Source of the DNA: DSYU01 sp963827605
GTDB lineage: Bacteria; Chloroflexota; Anaerolineae; Anaerolineales; Anaerolineaceae
Assembly (NCBI GenBank): GCA_963827605.1
Contig: CAWHBK010000001.1
Coordinates: 558,001-622,000, forward strand
Length of the DNA stretch: 64,000 bases
Reading direction: 5' to 3'
The notes below the pieces were generated by a model. It was not told the DNA's origin and ran no database searches. It was given only the letters and a program-made list of their open reading frames with translations. Below, one piece after another: positions 46,347 to 55,228 of this stretch (its first letter is position 1; every line of letters starts with the position of its first letter). The position numbers were made by a program, and so were the translations under genes.

Positions 46347-47552
46347 GTGAAAACTGCCCGCCCGATCTACCGCTTCATCTTCATCCTGCTGCTGATCGAG
46401 TTCCTCGACGAGCTGGTGTACGGCGTGCGCGAAGCCGCCTGGCCGCTGATCCGCGCCGACTTACAGCTTTCCTACATCCAGATCGGCCTGCTGATCAGCG
46501 TACCGGGCGTGGTCGGCAAGCCTGATCGAACCCATCCTGGGCATCCTGGCGGACACCTGGAAACGACGCGTGCTGATCCTGGCGGTGGGAGTGTGTTTGT
46601 TGTCTCCAGCGTGCTCGCGGCGGTCAGCGGCAGCTTCTGGCCGCTGATGCTGGCTTATGTTCTGTCTTACCCGGCTTCGGGCGCGTACGTCAGCCTTTCA
46701 CAGGCGGTGCTGATGGACCTGGAGCCAGACCGCCACGAGCAGAATATGACGCGCTGGACCTTCGCCGGGTCGCTGGGGGTGGTGATCGGCCCGCTGCTGC
46801 TGGGTGGGGCAGCGGTAATGGGCTGGAGATGGCGAGTGCCTTTCTGGGTTGTGGCGGGACTGGCGGGAATTATTCTGGCGTTGAGCTGGCAGGCATACAT
46901 GAGCAGGGCAATCACCGCCCGCGTGCAAGCAAACGAGGGCAAGATCAGCTTCTGGCAGGGACTGGTCAACGCCGGGAAAGCGCTGAGGCGCCGAGCGGTG
47001 CTGCGCTGGTTGATCCTGCTCGAGTTCTCCGACCTGATGCTGGATACCCTGTACAGCTTCCTGGCGCTGTATCTGGTGGACGCAGCCGGACTGGCGCCCG
47101 CCGCTGCCGGGCTGGCGGTAGCGATCTGGACGGGCGTGGGCCTGCTCGGCGATCTGCTGCTCATTCCGCTGATTGAGCGCGTGTCCGGGCTGGCCTACTT
47201 GCGGGTTAGCGCGGCGCTGGAACTGGTTCTGTTCCCCCTCTTCTTGCTCGCGCCCTCCCTGCCGGTGAAACTGGCGGCGCTGGGACTGCTGGGCTTTTTC
47301 AACTCCGGCTGGTACTCCATCCTGCAAGGGCAGGTGTATTCGGCGATGCCCGGACAGAGCGGAACGGTGATGACCCTGGGCGACTTTGCCGGCCTTTTTG
47401 GACGGTTAATCCCGCTGGCCATTGGGCTGCTGGCGCAGCGTTTTGGCCTGGGCGTCGCCATCTGGGTGCTGATCTTGGGACCGATCGCGCTGCTAATCGG
47501 GCTGCCAAAAACATCCGGATGGTCTCTAAAAAAAATTGAGCCGGAAGAATAA
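46347..47552 (+). CDS. major facilitator superfamily transporter with short frameshifted segment
   Basis: About 402 residues, roughly twelve hydrophobic helices. Start GTG 46347 (MKTARPIYRF) with TACAAT at 46332-46337 only 9 nt upstream, hence possibly leaderless. The segment 46520-46598 reads in another frame as SLIEPILGILADTWKRRVLI, the conserved loop 2-3 of MFS carriers (GxxADxxxRR), so an extra A at 46518-46519 and a compensating indel near 46598 are required. Substrate unknown. Only 8 bp separate its stop from the convergent regulator gene. Confidence 0.8.
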   Translation: MKTARPIYRFIFILLLIEFLDELVYGVREAAWPLIRADLQLSYIQIGLLISVPGVVGKPDRTHPGHPGGHLETTRADPGGGSVFVVSSVLAAVSGSFWPLMLAYVLSYPASGAYVSLSQAVLMDLEPDRHEQNMTRWTFAGSLGVVIGPLLLGGAAVMGWRWRVPFWVVAGLAGIILALSWQAYMSRAITARVQANEGKISFWQGLVNAGKALRRRAVLRWLILLEFSDLMLDTLYSFLALYLVDAAGLAPAAAGLAVAIWTGVGLLGDLLLIPLIERVSGLAYLRVSAALELVLFPLFLLAPSLPVKLAALGLLGFFNSGWYSILQGQVYSAMPGQSGTVMTLGDFAGLFGRLIPLAIGLLAQRFGLGVAIWVLILGPIALLIGLPKTSGWSLKKIEPEE

Positions 47553-47560
47553 TAAATCGG

Positions 47561-47896
47561 TTATCCATTTTCGCCTTGTTTGCCTTGTTCTTCTGCCTGC
47601 TGGCGCAGCTGTTCGAGCTGCTTCCAATGCGCCTCAACCGCGCTACGGCCTTTTTCAGTCAGCCCGGTGGTGGTGTGCGGGCGCTTGCCGACGATCTGTT
47701 TGTTTACCCACACCAATTCGGCTGCCTCCAGTTTGGAGAGATGGCTGGACAGGTTGCCAGCGGTCAGGCCGGTGAGGCGCTGTAAGAACAGAAAATCCGC
47801 GTACTGGCAGGAAGAAAGCGCGGTCATGATCGCCAGGCGGGCTGGCTCGTGGATCAAGCGGTCCAGGGAGGAAAGGCTAGCCATCAGATCGGGCAT
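47561..47896 (-). CDS. winged-helix transcriptional regulator (ArsR/MarR-like)
   Basis: 111 residues. The DNA-binding winged helix runs from about residue 15: LIHEPARLAIMTALSS, FLFLQRLTGLTAGNLSSHLSKLEAAELVWVNKQ and TTGLTEKGRSAVEAHWKQLEQ. It matches the small winged-helix regulators encoded beside membrane proteins. The gene overlaps the end of the upstream membrane-protein gene by up to 20 nt; ATG 47884 (MASLSSL) is an alternative start with smaller overlap. Tandem operators upstream of the pair make autoregulation likely (inference). Confidence 0.85.
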   Translation of the reverse strand: MPDLMASLSSLDRLIHEPARLAIMTALSSCQYADFLFLQRLTGLTAGNLSSHLSKLEAAELVWVNKQIVGKRPHTTTGLTEKGRSAVEAHWKQLEQLRQQAEEQGKQGENG

Positions 47897-48488
47897 CTTC
47901 CCCTCCCCGAACAGGCTGCATGGCCTTTACCAGCTTCCAGTGATCCGCCAGCCCTAACACCGTCCAGGCGAGACCCATCACCAGATTCCACCAGAAACCG
48001 AATGTGGCAAACATATTGCCGGATACTGTGGCTGGAAAAAGCAAAGGGATAAGGCTGATGATCCCCATAGCAGCGCCCGCGCTCATGTAGTATGCGCGCC
48101 GGGAACGCGCGCCAGCATAAACCAGCAGCGCGCCGATGGTCAGCCCCATCAGGCTGATGGGCGGCTTGACCGCAACTTCAATGGCAACAGCCCCAAAAAA
48201 GATCGACAGCAAGATCAGCCCAGAAACCAGCGAAGAGGTTCTGGGTAGGACACGAACAATGCCAAATGTTCGGGTGTAATATTGGTCTGCGGCGATATAC
48301 AGCCCCAACAAAAGTACGAAAAGCGGCAGCGTATAAGTGCAGTCGCCTTGTTTGCCCAGCCCGGTCCAGCCAAGCTCGCGGATTGCCATCAGGATCATAA
48401 ACAAGCCAAAGGGAACCATTTTTAACCCTTTCAAGGCTTCATACGACTGGGTGATATAACGGATACGCTCCAGGTCATTTGTTTGCAT
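47877..48488 (-). CDS. membrane protein paired with HTH regulator
   Basis: Unrecognised membrane protein of 203 residues with about six hydrophobic helices: VPFGLFMILMAIREL, LPLFVLLLGLYIAADQYY, LVSGLILLSIFFGAVAI, LMGLTIGALLVYAG, AAMGIISLIPLLFPATV and LVMGLAWTVLGLADHWK. Start ATG 48488 (MQTNDLERI) behind GGAGGGATTGT. It shares a promoter with and overlaps the regulator gene. This organisation, a multi-TM protein with its own small regulator, often belongs to drug- or stress-responsive systems; no specific function can be assigned. Confidence 0.75.
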   Translation of the reverse strand: MQTNDLERIRYITQSYEALKGLKMVPFGLFMILMAIRELGWTGLGKQGDCTYTLPLFVLLLGLYIAADQYYTRTFGIVRVLPRTSSLVSGLILLSIFFGAVAIEVAVKPPISLMGLTIGALLVYAGARSRRAYYMSAGAAMGIISLIPLLFPATVSGNMFATFGFWWNLVMGLAWTVLGLADHWKLVKAMQPVRGGEDARSDG

Positions 48489-48516
48489 GACAATCCCTCC
48501 AGTATAATATTTATTG

Positions 48517-48574
48517 CAAATCACTTTGCGATGCAAATCTATTTGTAGTATAAGCATATTGGAAAGTTTGTCAA
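48517..48574 (-). promoter_or_regulatory. promoter with tandem pseudo-palindromic operators
   Basis: Reverse-strand promoter TTGACA (48569-48574), 16-bp spacer, TATACT (48547-48552). Directly downstream are two near-palindromes CAAATCACTTTG (48517-48528) and CAAATCTATTTG (48534-48545), 17 bp apart, overlapping the expected start of transcription. Likely operator of the membrane-protein/regulator pair. Confidence 0.7.
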
Positions 48575-48636
48575 GCCGGAAAACGGTAAACCCGGTATAA
48601 TTCGAGCGTTGTTTTGGATTATACGGAGGTAACAAC

Positions 48637-49756
48637 ATGCACGCGGAGCGCTTTGATCGCCTGTACCGCGCATTTCAGGCCGCTGACCCAAAAGATGCGC
48701 TGGATGCGGTGGCGCTGAACCCTGGCCCCACCCTCACCTACCTGACCGGGCTGACCTTCCACCTGATGGAGCGGCCTACCGTCTTGCTTGCCGTGCCTGG
48801 GCAGACCCCGGCGCTGGTCATGCCCGAATTGGAAATGCAAAAAGTACAATCCGCGCCGGTGACGCTGCAAACCTTTGCCTATGGGGATAACCCGGCCACC
48901 TGGCGGCAGGCTTTCCATAACGCCGCCCAGGCACTGGGACTGGATGGCAAGCGGGTGGGTGTGGAACCCAACCGCATGCGCGTGCTGGAGCTGCGCTACC
49001 TGGAGACTGCCCTGCCAAAGGCGCAGATACTCTCGGCGGAAGCGCTGTTCAACCAGCTGCGCATGCGCAAAGACTGCCGCGGAAGTCGAAGCCATGCGCC
49101 AGGCAGTGCATATCGCGCAGCAGGCGCTGCAAGCTACCCTGCCGGTGATCAGGCCTGGAGTAACGGAGCGAGAAATTGCCTCCGAGCTGTTTATCCAGCT
49201 GCTGCGGGCCGGGTCGGACCCAGAGCTGCCCTTCCAACCCATCGTATCTGGCGGTCCGCACAGCGCCGACCCGCATGCCACGCCTTCCGACCGGCCGCTG
49301 CAAAAAGGCGACCTGCTGGTGATCGATTGGGGCGCGGCCAGCCAGGGGTATATTTCTGACCTCACGCGCACCTTTGCGATTGGGGAAATTGAACCGGAAT
49401 ACCAGCGCATCTACGAGCTGGTGCGCCTGGCAAACCAGGCCGGGCGTGCAGCCGGGCGCCCGGGTATCCCCGCCGGCCAGGTCGACCAGGCTGCCAGGGA
49501 TGTGATCGAGGACAGCGGCTACGGAAAATACTTCTTCCACCGCGTGGGCCACGGCATCGGAATGGAAGCGCACGAGCCGCCCTATATGTTTGGCGAAAAC
49601 ACGCTCATCCTGGAGCCTGGCATGGCCTACACAGTCGAGCCAGGCATCTACCTGCCCGGCCGCGGGGGAGTGCGCATTGAAGACAATGTGGTGATTAGCG
49701 CGGATGGCGCCGAGACGCTCTCCGATCTGCCGCGCGAGTTGATCACGCTTGGATAA
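48637..49756 (+). CDS. M24-family Xaa-Pro dipeptidase/aminopeptidase, frameshifted
   Basis: Metallopeptidase of the pita-bread fold that cleaves dipeptides or N-termini before proline. The N-terminal half (240 residues) ends in FNQLRMRK; after removing one A at 49069-49071 it joins AAEVEAMRQAV. The catalytic domain shows metal ligands D (DWGAASQGYISD), H (HRVGHGIGME), E (EPGIYLPG) and E (RIEDNVV). Repaired length is about 373 codons. Start ATG 48637 is supported by a GGAGG sequence and by TATAAT at 48596-48601. It is followed after 12 nt by an MFS gene, probably co-transcribed. Confidence 0.9.
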
Positions 49757-49768
49757 GGTCCGTAACGC

Positions 49769-51007
49769 ATGCGTTCGTTCCTGGCGTTGATGCGGCCTGG
49801 CGCCGTCCCACGGGATCTCTTGCTTATGGGAATTTCCTTGTTTACCTGGGGAGTTGGGGAAGGGATGTTTATTTACTTCCAACCGCTTTACCTGGAAAAA
49901 TGGGGCGCGAACCCGATGGAAATCGGCGGCATCTTGAGCCTGATGGGCATCGCGATGGCCGTGGCCCAGGCGCCGGCCGGTTACCTGGCCGACCGGGTCG
50001 GATCGCGCCCGGTGATGTGGTCTTCCTGGGTGCTGGGCACGCTGGCCGCGAGCATGATGGCGCTGGCCGGCTCACTGACCGGCTTCGTCGCCGGGCTGCT
50101 GGTCTATGGACTGACCTCATTCGTGGTTGCGCCGATGAACAGCTATATCACCAGCGTGCGCGGCGGGTGGAGCGTTGAGCGCGCACTGACGGTCGTCTCG
50201 GCCATGTTCCACCTGGGCGCAGTCGCCGGGCCGCTGATTGGCGGGTTGATCGGTGAAGCAGTCGGGCTTCAGAATGTATACCGTATCTCGGCGGTCATAT
50301 TTCTGATCTCCACCGTGATCGTCTTTCAGGTCCGCCCGGCGCCGGTCGAAGAAACCGGTGAAATCCACGCGCATAGCCCAAAACTGACGGCCAACCCGCG
50401 CTTTCTGGGTTTGCTAGGTCTGATCTTCCTGACCATGTTCGCGCTGTACCTTCCCCAGCCATTCACCCCCAACTACTTGCAAAATCAGCACGGCTTCTCG
50501 CTGCGGACCATCGGCCAGCTCGGCGCGGCTGGCAGCCTGGGCAACGCGTTGATTATGCTGCGGCTTGGCCATTTGAGCGCCCCGGTAGGCATGATCATCG
50601 GGCAGGCACTGGTTGGGCTATTCGCGCTGTTGATGTGGCAAAGCAAGAGCCTGCCCCTATTTTTCGTGGGGTATTTCTTTATCGGTGGCTACCGCCTATC
50701 ACGGGCCATGGCGTTGGCATTTTCGCGAACACTGGTAAAACCCAATGAGGTGGGGTTTGCCTTTGGATTGGTTGAGACCTGTAACGCCATATCCGCAATT
50801 GTCGCGCCGCTGGTGGCCGGGTTCCTTTACAACCGGAACCCTCCTTCTGTCTACATCGCCAGCCTGGTCGTTATCCTGGTCATGCTGCTGATCAACCTTG
50901 CCCGGCTGCCCGGCCAGCGGAAAATCTTTATCCAGTCTACCAGCGCTGCCAACCGGACCGGCCTTTTACCGGCAGATCTTCAAGAGGAGGAAAGCAATGC
51001 CGCTTGA
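49769..51007 (+). CDS. major facilitator superfamily transporter
   Basis: Intact 412-residue protein with twelve predicted helices. GYLADRVGSRPVMW is the MFS loop 2-3 motif and AGPLIGGLIGEAVGLQNVYRI resembles motif C. Charged inter-domain loop near residue 200. The substrate cannot be named. Its last 11 nt overlap the start of the metallo-hydrolase gene; together with the M24 peptidase upstream, a peptide or amino-acid salvage role is possible (inference). Confidence 0.85.
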   Translation: MRSFLALMRPGAVPRDLLLMGISLFTWGVGEGMFIYFQPLYLEKWGANPMEIGGILSLMGIAMAVAQAPAGYLADRVGSRPVMWSSWVLGTLAASMMALAGSLTGFVAGLLVYGLTSFVVAPMNSYITSVRGGWSVERALTVVSAMFHLGAVAGPLIGGLIGEAVGLQNVYRISAVIFLISTVIVFQVRPAPVEETGEIHAHSPKLTANPRFLGLLGLIFLTMFALYLPQPFTPNYLQNQHGFSLRTIGQLGAAGSLGNALIMLRLGHLSAPVGMIIGQALVGLFALLMWQSKSLPLFFVGYFFIGGYRLSRAMALAFSRTLVKPNEVGFAFGLVETCNAISAIVAPLVAGFLYNRNPPSVYIASLVVILVMLLINLARLPGQRKIFIQSTSAANRTGLLPADLQEEESNAA

Positions 51008-51620
51008 TATTGTCACGTTCGAGCTTGGAGCAATGGCGAATAACACCTACCTGGTGGCTGACCCAGATACCGGGCGGGCGGTAGTGATTGACCCCAGTTT
51101 TGATAGTGAGATCCTCCTGGAAGAGGCAGCCGTACGGCACTGGCAGATTACCGCCATCTGGCTGACCCATGCGCATTTCGATCATATTGCCGGGGTACGC
51201 CGCCTGGTGGATGCCTTCCAACCCCATTTGCCGGTTGGGCTGCACCCGGCGGATATTCCACTGCTGCGCCAGAGCGGCGGGTCGCGGTTGTTTGGCATCC
51301 AGGTCGACCCGGTCCCACCCCCGGCCATCCATTTCGACCACGGCCAGCAGCTCAGAGTAGGCGACCAGTTGGTCGAAGTACGCTACACCCCAGGCCACAC
51401 ACCCGGACACGTGGTGTTTTATGCAGCCGATGATGGGGTGGTGTTTTGCGGCGACCTGATCTTTTTTCACGGCGTTGGGCGAACGGATCTTCCGGGTGGG
51501 GATTATCAGACGCTGCTGCGTTCCCTGCATACGCAGATTTTCACCCTGCCCCCCGATACCCGCCTGCTCAGCGGCCATGGGCCAGAAACAACGGTAGGCG
51601 AAGAGCGTCTACAGGCATAG
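50997..51620 (+). CDS. metallo-beta-lactamase-fold hydrolase (glyoxalase II-like)
   Basis: 207 residues. The binuclear zinc motif is complete: HAHFDH (H-x-H-x-D-H), the third-ligand histidine in GHTPGH, the aspartate CGDLIF and the final SGHGPET. The family covers hydroxyacylglutathione hydrolases and persulfide dioxygenases; the exact substrate is not known. The chosen start (MPLDIVTFELG) has an AAGAGGAGG ribosome-binding site inside the upstream MFS gene, so translation is probably coupled. Confidence 0.9.
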   Translation: MPLDIVTFELGAMANNTYLVADPDTGRAVVIDPSFDSEILLEEAAVRHWQITAIWLTHAHFDHIAGVRRLVDAFQPHLPVGLHPADIPLLRQSGGSRLFGIQVDPVPPPAIHFDHGQQLRVGDQLVEVRYTPGHTPGHVVFYAADDGVVFCGDLIFFHGVGRTDLPGGDYQTLLRSLHTQIFTLPPDTRLLSGHGPETTVGEERLQA

Positions 51621-51627
51621 GCTTAAT

Positions 51628-51662
51628 CAAACAAAATCCCCGTGAGACGAGGATTTTGTTTG
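51628..51662. terminator. bidirectional intrinsic terminator
   Basis: CAAACAAAATCC (51628-51639) pairs with GGATTTTGTTTG (51651-51662); lies between the metallo-hydrolase gene and convergent rny. Confidence 0.85.
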
Positions 51663-51679
51663 TTATCAGCATTCGTTTT

Positions 51680-53240
51680 TTATTTGGCGTAATCGACCGC
51701 GCGGGTTTCGCGGATCACGGTCACCTTGATCTGACCGGGGTACTGCATGGTCTCTTCGATCTTCTTGGCGATGTCGCGGGCCAGGCGGGTGGCGCCCAGG
51801 TCGTCGATATCTTCCGGGCGCACGATAATGCGCACTTCGCGGCCGGCCTGGATGGCATAGCTCTGGCTGACGCCCTTGAAGGAATTGGCGATATCTTCCA
51901 GCGCGCGCAGGCGCTTGATGTACTGTTCCAGGTCTTCACGGCGGGCGCCGGGGCGGGCGCCGGAGATGGCATCCGCGGCTTCAACGATCACCGCTTCAAC
52001 CCTTTCCTGCTCCACCTCATGGTGGTGCGAGGCAATGCAGTTGACCACCTTGGCGTTGACGCCATGCCGCCTGGCAAATTCAGCGCCGATCATGGCGTGG
52101 GTGCCTTCGGTGTTGTGGTCCATGGCTTTGCCCAGGTCGTGCAGCAGCGCGCCAGCCTTGCACATTTCCACATCCGCGCCCAGTTCGGAGGCAATCACCG
52201 CGGCCAGCTTGGATACTTCCACCGCATGGGCAAGCTGGTTCTGACCGTAGGAAGTGCGGTATTTCAGCCGACCCAGCACTTTCAGGATTTCGGGTGCAGC
52301 CCGGCCACATCGGCATCGAAGGCAGCCTGTTCGCCGGCCTGCTTCGATGTCTTTTTCCACCTCGCGCTGCTCTTCATTCAGGATCTTTTCGATATGCGCC
52401 GGGTGAATGCGCCCATCCAGGATCAGGCGTTCCAGCGAACGCCGGGCAACTTCGCGGCGGACCGGGTCAAAGCAGGAAACGGTGACCGCTTCGGGGGTAT
52501 CATCAACGATGACATCCACCCCGGCAGCCTGTTCAAAGGCGCGGATATTGCGCCCGTTGCGGCCAACGATGCGCCCCTTCATCTCTTCATTGGGCAGCGG
52601 CACCACCGAGGTGGTCACTTCGGCAACATGCTCGGAGGCCACCCGCTGGATGGCATCGGCGATGATTTCGCGGGCGCGTTTTTCACCTTCCGCGCGGGCT
52701 TCCGCTTCGATCTGGCGGATGATGCGCGCCATATCCGACGCGGCCTTCTTTTTCGGCTTCAGCCAGCACGACCGTGCGCGCTTCTTCCAGCGATCATTTG
52801 CGCAATGCGCTGCAGCTCCGCCATCTGCTGCGAATAGGCTTTTTCGACATCATTCAGCCGGCGGTCAATCGCGCTCTGGCGTTTGTTCAACGCCTGTTCG
52901 CGCTGTTCCAGCCGTTCCATGCGGTGATCCAGGTCGGCGCGGCGTTTTTGCAGCCGCTCTTCTTCTCGGGCCAACTTCCTGGCGGCGGCGCATAATTTCC
53001 GTCTTCGGCTTCCTGAATGAACCTGAGCGCCTTATCCTTGGCCTCCAGTTCAATCGTGCGGGCGTTTTCATTGGCGATCGCAATGATATTATCTGCCCGG
53101 TTCGTCTGATCGCGGCGGAACTTCTCGTTTGCGTTGCGGGTGACAAAATAGGTCACCCCGGCGACAACGAGCACGTCGAGCACAGAACAATCAGCAACAC
53201 CCAGCACTACATCTATTGGTCCATAATTCTTCATCCTCAT
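51680..53240 (-). CDS. rny: ribonuclease Y, frameshifted
   Basis: Membrane-anchored endoribonuclease starting bulk mRNA decay. A hydrophobic N-terminus is followed by a long Lys/Glu/Arg-rich coiled coil (LEQREQALNKRQSAID), the KH domain GRIVGRNGRNIRAFEQAAGVD and the HD domain with LLHDLGKAMDHNTEGTH and NCIASHHHE. Coiled-coil part falls in several frames between 52740 and 53000, and a short stretch near 52310 is also shifted; the joined length of about 520 codons is that of RNase Y. It follows recX by 40 nt on the same strand. Confidence 0.92.
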
Positions 53241-53280
53241 TTTGCGTCAGGTTTTCGCTGCTCGGCCGAAGACATGGGTT

Positions 53281-53898
53281 TCATCCCAAACCTGACGAAG
53301 GACGGGAGCGATAGTTCCGTAAGAGAAACCGCGGCGCATCAAGATAGGCGCCCAGCCGCTTGCGAAACGTCTCCCAATCCACACTGGCCAACCGGTGCGC
53401 ATACTTGATCGCGCGTTTGATAAGCCAGGTTGTCTTCGTCTCCGGTTTCAGCCAGAGCTTGCTGGATTTCTTCCTCTGCCACTCCCTTTTGGCGCAGTTC
53501 CATCGCCAGCATTCGTTTGCTGCGCGGCCGGAATGTAGAGCGATTTTCGACCCAGTCCCGGGCAAACTGCTCGTCACCCAGGAAACCATTTTCCTTCAGG
53601 CGCTGGATCGTACGCATTTACCACCGCTTCTTCAAACCCCTGTTCGCTTAACTTTCGCTGAATCTCTGCCTCTGAACGTGGCCGATAGCTCAGGAAGTGC
53701 AATGCCTTTTGGATAAGCAACTTCCAGGGTATCCTGCTGTTTCAGCCGGTCGATATCCTCTTCGCTCAAGAGCTGGCCAATTCTCAGCCAGGCCGCTACG
53801 ATGCGCGCCAGCCCAAACGCATATTCACCATCCAGGTAAACGCTGATGCGGTTTGGGTTCTTTTTTTGCGCCTTGAGCGCAGTAATTTCTTGATCCAT
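53281..53898 (-). CDS. recX: regulatory protein RecX, frameshifted
   Basis: RecX modulates RecA filaments. The start ATG 53898 (MDQEITALKAQKKNPNR) leads to VYLDGEYAFGLARIVAAWLRIGQ, typical of the family. Helical repeats follow: RTIQRLKENGFLGDEQFARDWV, RSKRMLAMELRQKGVAEEEIQQALAE and HRLASVDWETFRKRLGAYL. Three frames must be joined (breaks near 53700, 53615 and 53420). Joined length of 206 residues is usual. RecA is not in the window. Confidence 0.85.
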
Positions 53899-53912
53899 CG
53901 AAGTCAAGTAAA

Positions 53913-54018
53913 CAGCCGTAGAACTGCCCCGGCAGACCACGGCTGATAAAGTCAAATCTATGACTGGGTAACGGCGATTCTGTTTTCGCGGACGTACGCG
54001 ACAGAAACGCCTTTTTTT
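53913..54018 (+). promoter_or_regulatory. structured leader ending in strong terminator
   Basis: Forward strand, between divergent recX and a small ORF. Hairpin 1: CAGCCGT (53913-53919) with ACGGCTG (53939-53945) and an inner CTGC/GCAG stem. Hairpin 2: GGCGATTCTGT (53973-53983) with ACAGAAACGCC (54001-54011), one mismatch, inner CGCG pair, followed by seven T (54012-54018). The second hairpin is a textbook intrinsic terminator placed 22 nt before an ATG, as in attenuators. No known riboswitch class was recognised. Confidence 0.5.
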
Positions 54019-54040
54019 GTGTTTATGAAGGAGGCGATAA

Positions 54041-54250
54041 ATGGAAACTAGTACCCGCGAAACAAATCCGGTTCATCATTTCCACCAAACTTTGAAAAAG
54101 GTCATCCGCCAATTACCCTTCACCCGGGTCTTCCCTTTCGCATCCCAGGCCCACAGGCAGACTCAACAAGCAGTTCTCGAATGGGATCCTTCGTCAACAC
54201 CTTACAAAACCAGCTTCCATCACTCCATAAAAGGGCCGTTACCGGAGTGA
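54041..54250 (+). CDS. small hypothetical ORF after the leader terminator
   Basis: 69 codons, starting ATG 54041 behind a strong AAGGAGG ribosome-binding site 8 nt upstream. The product (ETSTRETNPVHHFHQTLKKV at the start) is basic and histidine-rich, has no signal peptide or membrane helix, and matches no family I recognise. It is supported by the ribosome-binding site and the leader structure only; the amino-acid composition is not clearly protein-like, so it may be a leader peptide or not expressed at all. Confidence 0.35.
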   Translation: METSTRETNPVHHFHQTLKKVIRQLPFTRVFPFASQAHRQTQQAVLEWDPSSTPYKTSFHHSIKGPLPE

Positions 54251-54441
54251 AACGTTTTCCCAGCACAGTGTAACTCTCGAAACCATGGCCTGCCCAATCA
54301 TAAGAAAGGGCAGAGAAAATGTTAAAAATCCTCTTTCCAATTATACATTAGTTTCATCATTTCGCATATAAAAATGTACCAAATTAATATTGCTTGTGTT
54401 CTTGAAACATTCTTTATATGTATTCGTGCTAAAATACTTTT

Positions 54442-54882
54442 ATGGACGAACAATATAAACATTCTAACCCCTCAACCAGGATTACCCCAACCGCGCGGCA
54501 TCGCAGGCAGATGCTCACCCAGGTTTGGGCGCCATTGGCCGTCAGTATGATTATCGTCCTTGCACTGGCCATATGGTCAATCGTTGGCGCTATCCAGGGT
54601 AGTTCACAGATCGAGCGCTGGGGAAATCTTTCAGCCGTGTGGGTGATTATGCCGGTGTTATTTAGCAGCATAATCATGCTGGTCCTGGTCGCCGGCGTCG
54701 CCTTTGGAGTAACCTGGCTGCTGAAGAGGATGCCGGGGTGGATGCTCAAAGCGCAGCTGTTCATGCTTCGCCTGGCGCTTACCACGCGCCGGGCAGCCGA
54801 TCAGGCCACAAAACCGGTGGTTGCTGTCAATACATTTTCCGCGCGGGCCAGCACCTTGTGGAACAGAATATTCCACCGCTGA
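54442..54882 (+). CDS. two-TM hypothetical membrane protein
   Basis: 146 residues. A hydrophilic N-terminus (about 25 residues) precedes two long hydrophobic helices: LAVSMIIVLALAIWSIVGAI (about 33-52) and VWVIMPVLFSSIIMLVLVAGVAFGV (about 66-90). The C-terminus is basic and amphipathic (LKRMPGWMLKAQLF). No family recognised. A TGCTAAAAT extended -10 (TAAAAT at 54430-54435) lies only 6 nt before the ATG, and no ribosome-binding site is seen, suggesting a leaderless mRNA. Confidence 0.6.
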   Translation: MDEQYKHSNPSTRITPTARHRRQMLTQVWAPLAVSMIIVLALAIWSIVGAIQGSSQIERWGNLSAVWVIMPVLFSSIIMLVLVAGVAFGVTWLLKRMPGWMLKAQLFMLRLALTTRRAADQATKPVVAVNTFSARASTLWNRIFHR

Positions 54883-54951
54883 CCAACCGATTAATTCATA
54901 ACCAGAGACCGAATACCAAGTACAAAAACCTTAAGTTTAGGACGGGGAAAT

Positions 54952-55149
54952 ATGAACTGGAAGAATCGCACAATGATCATTGGTGCAATCGCTGGGCTTA
55001 TTATGGGCCTGGCCGGCGCCTATATCGTTATCCAACGCTCCGAAAAGCTCGACACACTGCCGGAATTGTCCCCTGGCGATGGCGTGAAAATCGGTTTGGG
55101 CGTGCTGGGTGTGCTGCGCCTGATCGCCGATGTCGCTGAAAAGGGGTAG
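54952..55149 (+). CDS. small membrane protein
   Basis: 65 residues with a GGGGA-type ribosome-binding site. Residues about 8-26 (MIIGAIAGLIMGLAGAYIV) form a membrane helix, followed by a short polar part with GVKIGLGVLGVLRLIADV as a second weak hydrophobic segment. Common among uncharacterised Chloroflexota small proteins by composition only. Co-oriented with the two-TM protein 69 nt upstream and followed by a terminator, so the two may be an operon. Confidence 0.6.
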   Translation: MNWKNRTMIIGAIAGLIMGLAGAYIVIQRSEKLDTLPELSPGDGVKIGLGVLGVLRLIADVAEKG

Positions 55150-55191
55150 GCCAGGCATCCTTTGAGGGCGCATTTTCGCCAACGGAAGTCC

Positions 55192-55228
55192 AATAATCCC
55201 GTATGCAATATGCGGGGTTATTTGTTTT
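55192..55228 (+). terminator. intrinsic terminator
   Basis: Imperfect hairpin AATAATCCCG (from 55192) with CGGGGTTATT (to 55222), followed by TGTTTT on the forward strand. Confidence 0.7.

Noticed and set aside
53913..54018. Assignment of the leader to the c-di-GMP-I or fluoride riboswitch
   Set aside because: Only a few bases near GGGTAACGG resemble the c-di-GMP-I motif; the conserved GGCAAA/GAAA loop and receptor are missing, and the fluoride motif does not fit.
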